This document shows, in pieces, positions 1-5,119 of a stretch of DNA of 5,866 nt. Numbering within the stretch: the first letter of the stretch is position 1; each line of letters starts with the position of its first letter. The DNA comes from Ramlibacter sp. GTDB taxonomy: Bacteria; Pseudomonadota; Gammaproteobacteria; Burkholderiales; Burkholderiaceae_C. The stretch covers positions 1 to 5,866 of the forward strand of contig JAJAZH010000145.1 in assembly GCA_026785815.1 (NCBI GenBank). Reading direction: 5' to 3'. The notes beneath the pieces are model-generated. The model worked only from the letters and a program-made list of their open reading frames with translations, was not told the DNA's origin and made no database searches. A program made the position numbers and the translations under genes.

Positions 1-74
1 GCCTTGGCCGCCTCCGTGAGGTTCAGGTTGCGGCGCGCGGCTTCCTGCACGAATCGGAACTGATGAAGATTCAT
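1..74 (-). CDS. cysB: CysB-type LysR-family transcriptional regulator, N-terminal fragment (runs off left edge)
   Basis: Only the first 24 codons and two bases lie in the window. They begin MNLHQFRFVQEAARRNLNLT and continue EAAKA. This is the opening of the winged helix-turn-helix of the CysB/Cbl branch of LysR regulators: a helix with the Q-F/L-R pattern, then the NLTEAA stretch that begins the recognition motif. CysB proteins activate sulfate-assimilation genes and sense O-acetylserine or N-acetylserine through a C-terminal domain, which here is outside the window. The start at 74 is firm because the frame has a stop at 84-86 and no other start codon between. There is no clear Shine-Dalgarno sequence before it. 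The gene follows cbiX on the same strand after 28 bases, which fits a sulfur role because siroheme is the cofactor of sulfite reductase. Assignment to the CysB family is strong; true CysB rather than a Cbl-like paralogue is likely but unproven from 24 residues. Confidence 0.82.
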   Translation of the reverse strand, partial: MNLHQFRFVQEAARRNLNLTEAAK

Positions 75-77
75 ACC

Positions 78-101
78 GAATTTCTACTAAAGGAGAAATT
101 C
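78..101. repeat. Perfect 8-bp inverted repeat between cbiX and cysB
   Basis: GAATTTCT at 78-85 is the exact reverse complement of AGAAATTC at 94-101, with 8 bases between. The repeat fills most of the 28-base gap between the cbiX stop and the cysB start, in a locally AT-rich patch. No run of T follows on either strand, so it is a poor intrinsic terminator. An operator for the downstream regulator (LysR proteins often control their own gene) or an mRNA hairpin just before the cysB start are both possible. The repeat itself is directly visible; the role is inference. Confidence 0.6.
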
Positions 102-107
102 ATTATG
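102..107 (-). promoter_or_regulatory. Possible -10 element for cysB
   Basis: On the minus strand this reads CATAAT, five of six bases of the sigma-70 -10 consensus. It overlaps the cbiX stop codon. Initiation here would give a leader of roughly 20 bases carrying one arm of the inverted repeat. No good -35 element lies at normal spacing: the nearest TTG-like hexamer, TTGCAA at 120-125, is only 12 bases away. cysB may therefore have its own weak or activator-dependent promoter, or be read through from cbiX. Confidence 0.2.
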
Positions 108-468
108 CCAGCGCGATCTTTGCAAGCAGATCCAACAGCCGAGGGTCCTCTCCAACGGCCGGCTGCAGCACGAAGTGCACCGCGGGGTGGCGGGATCGGA
201 CCTGGTCCAGCAGGAGCGGCAGGTCTTCGCGAGCGTGACGTCCGGTTCCAAGGAACATCGGGACGATGGTCAGGATGCGGGCACCGCCGGCCGCCAACTC
301 GTCCACCGCGGTGAACAGGTCCGGCGTCTGCAACTCCAGGAAAGCGCAGCGGACCGGCAACAAGGGCTGCTCGGCCGCGATGCGCTGGGCCACGGCATCG
401 ATCGGCTGGCGCCACAAAGGGTCGCGCGAGCCGTGACCGAACAGGATGATGGCTTTGCCGTCAACCAT
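103..468 (-). CDS. cbiX: Single-domain sirohydrochlorin chelatase (CbiX/SirB type)
   Basis: This cytoplasmic protein of 121 residues is expected to insert a divalent metal into sirohydrochlorin: iron to make siroheme, or cobalt on the anaerobic cobalamin route. The N-terminus carries ILFGHGSRDP at residues 8-17, with the expected catalytic histidine at 12. A second conserved histidine, at 78, sits in the VPMFLGTGRHAREDLP segment (69-84). The spacing of the two histidines matches the class II chelatase fold. The length is that of the short form, which works as a homodimer, rather than the two-domain CbiX or CbiK. There is no His-rich tail or iron-sulfur motif. The ATG follows the lptG stop after one base and has GAGG seven bases upstream (476-479). 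The cysB-type neighbour downstream favours siroheme for sulfite reductase as its job. The metal cannot be read from sequence. Confidence 0.88.
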   Translation of the reverse strand: MVDGKAIILFGHGSRDPLWRQPIDAVAQRIAAEQPLLPVRCAFLELQTPDLFTAVDELAAGGARILTIVPMFLGTGRHAREDLPLLLDQVRSRHPAVHFVLQPAVGEDPRLLDLLAKIALA

Positions 469-469
469 G

Positions 470-1576
470 TCAGCGCCTCAGCACCAGCCAGCCGAAAGCG
501 GCCAGCGAGAAAACGCTGTAGATCAGCCCCGGTGAGGCCGCAGTCAGCCAGGGCCACCAGTTCTGCAGGTTGCCGATGTAGCCGAACACGTTGTTGAGCA
601 GGAAGAAGCTGATGCCGATCAGCACGCCGCCGAAGACATAGCTGGTGATTCCGCCGGCGCGGAAATGAAGGTAAGCGAATGGCAGGGCCAGCACCACCAT
701 CACCATGCAGCTGAGCGGATAGAACACCTTGCGCCAGAACTCGATTTCGTAGCGCTGCGAGGTCTGGCCGTTGGCTTCCAGGTGCTGGATGTACTGGAAC
801 AGGTCGATGGTGCCCATTCGGTCGGGCTTGAGCAACGCTACCGACACCATCTCCGGGCTGATCTCGGTTGGCCAGCGCAAGGAGGGCAGCTTGATCCGCT
901 CGACTTTCGCGAGGTCGCCCTGTTTGGTGAATTCGCTGCGCTCGGCGTCCATCAGCGTCCAGGAGCCGTCGTTCGAAAACCGCCCGCGGGGCGCCTGCGT
1001 TAACGACACCAGGAAGCCGCGCGCGTCGGCCTCGAAGATCCGGACGCCGCGCATGTCGCCCTCCGGCGACAACGCGTTCACGTTCACGGTGAAGGTGTGG
1101 AACGCCTGCTTTTCCTTGAGCCAGGCGCCGGTCTGGCCGATGCTGATCCGCCCTTCGTAGCGCGCCTTGAGCAGTTGCGCAGTGCGGTCGGACACCGGCG
1201 CCAGGTAGTCGCCGGTGGCGAAAGTGAGCAGCGTGAAGATCAGGCCCAGCCCGAGCAGGGTCCGCAGCGCCCGCCAGGGGCCGAGCCCGCTGGTGCGAAG
1301 AATCGTGTATTCGGAACTGTGGGCCAGCCGCGCCATGACGAAGATGGTGCCGATCAGGACCGCGATTGGCAGCAGTTCGTACAGGTGGTTGGGCATCATC
1401 AGCACCACATGCCCGAGGGCCTGGCCCATGGTGTAAGCCGCACCGGCGGGGCCCTTGCCGACGTTGGGCAGCTGGTCGACGAGATCGAAGAAGAAAAACA
1501 ACGCGAGGAAGCCGGCGGCGACGAACACCACCGAGGCCACCACTTCGCGATAGATCAGGCGCCGGATCGTCCTCAT
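470..1576 (-). CDS. lptG: LPS export ABC transporter permease LptG
   Basis: This 368-residue inner-membrane protein is one half of the LptFG heterodimer. With the ATPase LptB it lifts lipopolysaccharide out of the inner membrane onto the LptC/LptA bridge. Hydrophobic segments fit six membrane helices at about 11-32, 57-84, 103-124, 283-304, 310-335 and 345-366. The large periplasmic beta-jellyroll lies between helices 3 and 4 (about 130-265). The cytoplasmic coupling segment SSEYTILRTSGLG (87-99), with Glu89, is the expected LptB contact. The open frame extends 26 codons further upstream, but that part is a GC-rich shadow inside lptF. The chosen ATG matches the family start, has AGGAG eight bases upstream and overlaps the lptF stop as ATGA, implying translational coupling. 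At the place of E. coli Lys34, before the VDQL motif, this protein has Asp31. The identification is strong. Confidence 0.95.
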   Translation of the reverse strand: MRTIRRLIYREVVASVVFVAAGFLALFFFFDLVDQLPNVGKGPAGAAYTMGQALGHVVLMMPNHLYELLPIAVLIGTIFVMARLAHSSEYTILRTSGLGPWRALRTLLGLGLIFTLLTFATGDYLAPVSDRTAQLLKARYEGRISIGQTGAWLKEKQAFHTFTVNVNALSPEGDMRGVRIFEADARGFLVSLTQAPRGRFSNDGSWTLMDAERSEFTKQGDLAKVERIKLPSLRWPTEISPEMVSVALLKPDRMGTIDLFQYIQHLEANGQTSQRYEIEFWRKVFYPLSCMVMVVLALPFAYLHFRAGGITSYVFGGVLIGISFFLLNNVFGYIGNLQNWWPWLTAASPGLIYSVFSLAAFGWLVLRR

Positions 1577-2682
1577 GCCGCCGGCTCCTGCCGGGACGCC
1601 CGCTTGCGCCGCAGCAGCGGCACCGACCAGCTGTTGTGCTGCTTGGCCAGCCACAGCACCCCGGCCAGGAAGGCCCCGCCGTGCAACGCGGTCATGAAGC
1701 CGACGAAGCTGGCGCGGCCGCCGCTGATCCAGTTCTGGCCCAGGTTCAGCAGGTTGTAGTAAACGACGAAGGCGAACAGTGCGAACACCAGGTTGCCGCT
1801 GCGGCCGGCGCGCGGGTTCACGCTCGAGACCGCGATCGCCATCACCACGAAGTTGAGTGCGGCCAGCGCCAGCCCCAGGCGCCAGGCCAGCTCGCCGCGA
1901 TTGGGTGCGGTCGGATCCAGCACCAGCGTCCAGGTCGACAGCGCCTTGGCCGGCGTCTTGTCTTGCGGCCCCAGCTCGTTGCTGTTGATCCGGCTGCTGA
2001 ATTCCTCGAACTCGCTGACCTTCAGGCCCGGCGTGCCGGTCGCCGTTTCAAGGCGCTGCCCGTTGTTCAACTGCAGGAACTGGTCCTCCCCGATGTTGAC
2101 AATGCGCCCGCTGCGTGCCGATGTCACCGTCTCCTTGCCGCGGTCGTTGGTGGAGATAAAAATGTTCCGGCCGGATTTGTTGTCCGGGGTGTCCTTGTCG
2201 AGGAAGAACACGCGATTGCCGCTGGCCGATTCCTGGAACTGGCCGGGCGCAACGCGTTCCAGGTCGCCGCGCTTGCCGTAGCGGTCTTTCATGTCCTGGG
2301 TCTGCTGGTTCGACCACGGCCACACCACCAGCGCCAGCAAGGCGATCGCCAACAGCACCGGCCAGGCAAAGCGGAACAGCGGCTTGAGGAAAGACGAGAG
2401 GCCGCGCCCGGCGGCGAACCAGATCACCATCTCGCTGTCGCGGTACATCCGCGACAGGGTGCCCACGATCGCGATGAACAGGCACAGGGTGAGGATGGTG
2501 GGCAGGTAGCCGAGCACGCTGTAGCCCATCACCATCAGCACCTCCTGCGGATTGACGCTTCCCTTGCTGGCCTGGCTCAGGGTCCGGATCAGCGTCATGG
2601 TCATGACGATGGTGACCAGCACCACCAGCGATGCGCCGAAACTTCGGGCGAGCTCCTTGCGGACGGAGGAATGGAATAACAT
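1573..2682 (-). CDS. lptF: LPS export ABC transporter permease LptF
   Basis: This 369-residue inner-membrane partner of LptG belongs to the LptB2FG lipopolysaccharide extractor. Six hydrophobic segments lie at about 14-34, 50-78, 100-122, 268-288, 297-318 and 326-347. The periplasmic jellyroll spans about 125-260. The LptB coupling segment DSEMVIWFAAGRG (82-94) has Glu84 at the same number as in E. coli LptF. The SSVNPRAGRSG motif (286-296) after helix 4 is characteristic of LptF. The frame stays open for more than 500 codons upstream, antisense to pepA, but the natural start is MLFHSSVRKELARSF at 2682, which opens like other LptF proteins. No clear Shine-Dalgarno sequence precedes it. The gene diverges from pepA across 36 bases. 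Its TGA overlaps the lptG start. A basic cytoplasmic tail (RRKRASR, 358-364) ends the protein. Confidence 0.95.
   Translation of the reverse strand: MLFHSSVRKELARSFGASLVVLVTIVMTMTLIRTLSQASKGSVNPQEVLMVMGYSVLGYLPTILTLCLFIAIVGTLSRMYRDSEMVIWFAAGRGLSSFLKPLFRFAWPVLLAIALLALVVWPWSNQQTQDMKDRYGKRGDLERVAPGQFQESASGNRVFFLDKDTPDNKSGRNIFISTNDRGKETVTSARSGRIVNIGEDQFLQLNNGQRLETATGTPGLKVSEFEEFSSRINSNELGPQDKTPAKALSTWTLVLDPTAPNRGELAWRLGLALAALNFVVMAIAVSSVNPRAGRSGNLVFALFAFVVYYNLLNLGQNWISGGRASFVGFMTALHGGAFLAGVLWLAKQHNSWSVPLLRRKRASRQEPAA
1585..1589 (-). promoter_or_regulatory. Shine-Dalgarno sequence deciding the lptG start
   Basis: The minus strand reads AGGAG here, eight bases before the ATG at 1576 and inside the end of lptF. 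This supports the internal start over the upstream ATG at 1654, which would add a 26-residue Ala/Gly-rich leader unlike any LptG N-terminus. Confidence 0.75.
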
Positions 2683-2721
2683 CGGCGCGACGTTCTGTAC
2701 CGGGGAAAAACGCGAATTATG
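2672..2721. promoter_or_regulatory. Compact divergent control region between lptF and pepA
   Basis: Only 36 bases (2683-2718) separate two divergent start codons, so each promoter must reach into the other gene. For lptF, the minus strand has CATAAT at 2721-2716, a five-of-six match to the -10 consensus that lies across the pepA ATG; a leader of about 27 bases would follow. For pepA, the plus strand has TGGAATAAC at 2672-2680, an extended -10-like element across the lptF start, giving a leader of about 30 bases. Neither has a convincing -35 at normal spacing. A weak GGGGA at 2702-2706 is the only Shine-Dalgarno candidate for pepA and none is clear for lptF. The layout is certain; the promoter assignments are inference. 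Confidence 0.35.
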
Positions 2722-4227
2722 GACTTTGATCTTAAGACCCTTGGCCTGGCAGGTGCCGCCGGCGAAAAAACCGACGCGCTGGTGGTGCTGGTCGGACAGG
2801 GCGCTGCGGCGACCGGCAAGGACGCCTTGTCGCAGCTGGTGGCGCAGGCCCTCAAGTCGGGCGACCTGGAGACCAAGCCCGGGAACATGCTGCAGGCCTG
2901 GCGCAGCGCTGGCGTCGCCGCTTCCCGCTTGATCCTGGTCGGTTGCGGCGAGAGCACCGGCTCGCAGGTCCGCACGGCCGTCCAGGCGGCAGTCGGTGCG
3001 CTGCGCAGCGCCAAGGTGCGCCGGGTGACGATCTGCCTGCCGCAGCGAGCAGGCGACGATGCCGTTCGCGCGGCCGTGGTGGCCGCGGCCGATGCCAGCT
3101 ATTCGTATGTCACGACCAAGCCGAAGGCCGAAGGCCGCAAGCTGGAGCGGGTCCTGATCGGGGTCGCCAGCGCCGACTCGGCGCGCCAGGCGTTCGAACA
3201 GGCTGCAGCGACGGTGCAGGGCATCGAACTGGCCAAGGAATGGGCCAACCGGCCCCCCAATTACGCTACGCCGACCCACCTGGGCGACGCGGCCAAGGCG
3301 CTGGCGAAGGACCACGGCTTTCATTGCGAGGTGCTCGGCCCAAAGGAAGTGGCCAAGCTCGGGATGGGCTCGTTCATGGCCGTGTCCCAGGGATCCGAGC
3401 AGCCACTGCGGTTCATCGTGCTGCGCTATGACGGTGCGGCCAAGGCCGAGCCGCCGCTGGTGCTGGTGGGCAAAGGCATCACCTTCGACAGCGGCGGAAT
3501 TTCGATCAAGCCGGCGGCCGAGATGGACGAGATGAAGTTCGACATGGGCGGAGCCGCCAGCGTGCTGGGCGTGTTCCGCGCGGTCGCCGACCTGCGGCCG
3601 TCCATCAACCTGGTCGGCCTGATCGCCAGCTGCGAAAACATACCCGACGGCCGTGCTGTGAAGCCGGGCGACGTGGTCACGAGCATGAGCGGCCAGACCA
3701 TCGAGATCCTGAACACCGATGCGGAAGGGCGCCTGATCCTGTGCGATGCGCTGACCTATGCCGAACGCTTCAAGCCGAAGGCGGTGGTCGACATCGCGAC
3801 CCTGACCGGCGCCTGTGTGGTGGCGCTGGGCGGCGTGCGCAGCGGCCTGTTCGCGACCGACGACGACCTGGCGCTGGCGCTGCAGGCGGCCGGCGATGCG
3901 GCGCTCGACCCTTGCTGGCGAATGCCGCTGGACGATGAATACGCCGAGGGCTTGAAAACCAACTTCGCCGATGTCGCGAACGTCGCTGGCCGGGCCGGCG
4001 GGGCCGTGAATGCAGCCAAGTTCCTGCAGCGCTTCACGACCGCCTACCCTTGGGGTCACCTGGACATCGCCGGCACCGCCTGGAAAGGCGGCGCTGCCAA
4101 GGGTTCGAGCGGCAGGCCGGTCGGCTTGCTGGTGGAGTTCATCATGGGACAGCAAAACGAGCCGCAGGCGAAACCGACGCGGAGCCCGCGGAAAGCGGCG
4201 GGCAAGGCGTCGACGCGCGGCAAGTAG
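2719..4227 (+). CDS. pepA: Leucyl aminopeptidase PepA (peptidase family M17)
   Basis: This cytoplasmic two-metal aminopeptidase removes N-terminal residues from peptides. In E. coli the hexamer also binds DNA, as an accessory factor in Xer recombination and in carAB control. The protein has 502 residues: an N-terminal domain (about 1-150), a linker helix and the catalytic domain (about 165-475). All expected active-site residues are present. Metal ligands are Lys252, Asp257, Asp275, Asp334 and Glu336; the catalytic pair is Lys264 and Arg338. The family signature NTDAEGRL is at 332-339. Each position is 18 lower than its E. coli counterpart, so the N-terminal part is slightly shorter. The protein nevertheless reaches E. 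coli length through a basic tail (477-502) holding seven Lys/Arg and one acidic residue. The start MDFDLKTL is the usual one for the group. holC follows after four bases. Confidence 0.96.
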   Translation: MDFDLKTLGLAGAAGEKTDALVVLVGQGAAATGKDALSQLVAQALKSGDLETKPGNMLQAWRSAGVAASRLILVGCGESTGSQVRTAVQAAVGALRSAKVRRVTICLPQRAGDDAVRAAVVAAADASYSYVTTKPKAEGRKLERVLIGVASADSARQAFEQAAATVQGIELAKEWANRPPNYATPTHLGDAAKALAKDHGFHCEVLGPKEVAKLGMGSFMAVSQGSEQPLRFIVLRYDGAAKAEPPLVLVGKGITFDSGGISIKPAAEMDEMKFDMGGAASVLGVFRAVADLRPSINLVGLIASCENIPDGRAVKPGDVVTSMSGQTIEILNTDAEGRLILCDALTYAERFKPKAVVDIATLTGACVVALGGVRSGLFATDDDLALALQAAGDAALDPCWRMPLDDEYAEGLKTNFADVANVAGRAGGAVNAAKFLQRFTTAYPWGHLDIAGTAWKGGAAKGSSGRPVGLLVEFIMGQQNEPQAKPTRSPRKAAGKASTRGK

Positions 4228-4231
4228 GCCC

Positions 4232-4663
4232 ATGACCGAGGTGGCTTTTCATTTCAACGCCCCGGACAAGCTGGGCTACGCCTGCCGACTGCTGCGCAAG
4301 GCCGTGGCGACCGGGTCGCGCGTGATGGTCACCGGGCAGCCCGACACCCTGCGCGAGCTCGACGTCGCGCTCTGGACCTTCGCCCCGCTGGAATTCCTGC
4401 CGCACTGCTATGGCGACGTCACGCCCGTCGCACTCGCCGCCTCGCCGGTGGTGCTGTCGGAATCGGTCCGGTCCGCGCCGCACCACCAGGTGTTGCTGAA
4501 CCTCGGGAGAGAGGTTCCGGCGGGGTTCGAAAGCTTCGAGCGCCTGATCGAGCTGGTGGCAAGCGACGAGGAAGACCGGCAGCTGGGTCGCGAGCGCTGG
4601 AAACATTACACGGACCGCGGCTATGAAATCGCCCGCTACGACATGTCCGCGAGCAGGGCCTGA
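4232..4663 (+). CDS. holC: DNA polymerase III chi subunit HolC
   Basis: The chi subunit links the polymerase III clamp loader, through psi (HolD) and gamma/tau, to the C-terminal tip of single-strand binding protein at the replication fork. The 143-residue protein is near the E. coli length of 147. Recognisable parts are an N-terminal strand VAFHF; the helix and strand around LLRKAVATGSRVMVTG (20-35); the ALWTFAPLEFLPH segment (46-58) with the family Trp and Phe-x-Pro-His; and the C-terminal RERWKHYTDRGYEI (120-133), matching the SSB-binding end of E. coli chi. The frame is open further upstream inside pepA, but the ATG at 4232 gives the family N-terminus and lies four bases after the pepA stop. 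This pepA-holC order is shared with E. coli. The Shine-Dalgarno is weak, so coupling to pepA translation is likely. Its TGA overlaps the next start. Confidence 0.92.
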   Translation: MTEVAFHFNAPDKLGYACRLLRKAVATGSRVMVTGQPDTLRELDVALWTFAPLEFLPHCYGDVTPVALAASPVVLSESVRSAPHHQVLLNLGREVPAGFESFERLIELVASDEEDRQLGRERWKHYTDRGYEIARYDMSASRA

Positions 4664-4974
4664 TGGCGACCCGCACCCCTCCGCGCTTCGTGCCGACCCT
4701 GACCGAAGTGGTGCGCACGCAAGGAGCGAGACTGGCGCCATTGCCCTCGCCGCCGGCGGCGGCGTCGGAAGAGCAGCTGGTGCATCGCATCATGCAGCGG
4801 GTCGACCTGAGCCTGGAACGCCGGCTGCGGGAGGCCATCGCCACCACGGTGCTGGACCAGACCCGGCTGCTCGCGCCGTTGCTGCGCGAGGAGATCGAAC
4901 TGGTGGTGCGCGAGAGCGTTTCGCAGGCGCTGGCCGACGAACTCAGCGCCACCCGCAACGACCCGCGGACCTGA
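4663..4974 (+). CDS. Small uncharacterised helical protein coupled to holC
   Basis: This 103-residue protein matches no family whose function I recognise. Its ATG shares one base with the holC stop (TGATG) and has CAGGG four bases upstream, so it is probably co-translated with holC. It has three parts. A short N-terminal motif RFVPTLTEVV lies at 8-17. A flexible Pro/Ala-rich linker covers about 24-35. A long predicted helix (about 36-96) is rich in Glu, Arg and Leu, with hydrophobic residues at heptad-like spacing (Leu39, Ile43, Val47, Leu50, Leu55, Ile59, Val63). There is no signal peptide, membrane segment, cysteine or catalytic motif. An oligomerising or partner-binding helix is plausible, perhaps related to replication given the neighbour, but that is only guilt by association. 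In E. coli this position after holC is taken by valS. Confidence 0.75.
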   Translation: MATRTPPRFVPTLTEVVRTQGARLAPLPSPPAAASEEQLVHRIMQRVDLSLERRLREAIATTVLDQTRLLAPLLREEIELVVRESVSQALADELSATRNDPRT

Positions 4975-5041
4975 CGCCGGCTGGCCTCGGCGGCGACGCA
5001 AGGGACGCCGAATCACAACCCAAGACTTTCCCCTATGGTTC

Positions 5042-5057
5042 GGGTCCGGAAATTGCG
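5042..5057 (+). promoter_or_regulatory. Possible sigma-54 (RpoN) promoter for the binding-protein gene
   Basis: The site reads GGGTCCGGAAATTGCG. GG at 5043-5044 and GC at 5055-5056 are separated by exactly ten bases, as in the -24/-12 class, and the downstream block has the full TTGC. The consensus C and G at 5047-5048 also match. The base before GG, the C-A that follows it and the final W do not match. Initiation would fall near 5067, leaving a leader of about 50 bases that includes the inverted repeat. Nitrogen-controlled uptake of branched-chain amino acids would make sense, but no clear NtrC-type enhancer site was seen upstream. Confidence 0.28.
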
Positions 5058-5071
5058 ATATGTTCGCCGCC

Positions 5072-5095
5072 GTTGAGTCATAAAAGATTCTCAAC
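5072..5095. repeat. Inverted repeat upstream of the binding-protein gene
   Basis: GTTGAG at 5072-5077 pairs with CTCAAC at 5090-5095. Two more pairs (TC with GA) can form if two T residues are bulged out, leaving a loop of ATAAAA. The repeat ends 24 bases before the start codon. No T-run follows it on the plus strand. It could be a regulator binding site or a hairpin in the leader; the sequence does not decide. Confidence 0.45.
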
Positions 5096-5110
5096 CTATT
5101 TCCCTACTCT

Positions 5111-5115
5111 GGAGG
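5111..5115 (+). promoter_or_regulatory. Shine-Dalgarno sequence of the binding-protein gene
   Basis: GGAGG lies four bases before the ATG at 5120 and is the strongest ribosome binding site in the window, which suits an abundant periplasmic protein. A second in-frame ATG at 5132 is 16 bases away, too far, so the first start is preferred. Confidence 0.75.
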
Positions 5116-5119
5116 TTCT

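Larger units (their letters stand above)
4975..5119. other. Intergenic region before the branched-chain amino acid binding protein gene
   Basis: These 145 bases hold no gene I can support. The first third is GC-rich, with a weak CGCCG/CGGCG pairing (4975-4995) that lacks a T-run, so I do not call a terminator. From about 5050 the sequence becomes clearly richer in A and T, as expected of a promoter and leader. It holds a sigma-54-like element, a near-palindrome at 5039-5051, an inverted repeat at 5072-5095 and a strong Shine-Dalgarno. No sigma-70 promoter with both boxes at good spacing was found. Confidence 0.6.

Noticed and set aside
78..101. Reading the inverted repeat after cbiX as an intrinsic terminator
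   Set aside because: The stem is AT-rich with an eight-base loop and no T-run on the minus strand, and cysB starts only a few bases later.
105..314. Plus-strand open frame of 69 codons antisense to cbiX with a textbook AAAGGAG nine bases before its ATG
   Set aside because: The purine-rich string is part of the inverted repeat and AT-rich gap. The predicted protein is an Arg/Pro/Gly-rich shadow with no family character, opposite a well-conserved chelatase.
692..706. String of CAC/CAT codons on the plus strand resembling an engineered His tag
   Set aside because: It is the complement of Met-Val-Met-Val-Val in a membrane helix of LptG (residues about 291-295). There is no vector sequence around it.
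1366..2679. Long plus-strand open frame (437 codons) antisense to lptF and lptG
   Set aside because: Its translation is rich in Arg, Gln, His and Ala and low in hydrophobic structure, typical of an antisense shadow. Both minus-strand genes are unmistakable.
4975..4995. Possible terminator hairpin after the small gene
   Set aside because: Only a five-base CGCCG/CGGCG pairing with alternatives in register, and no T-run follows.
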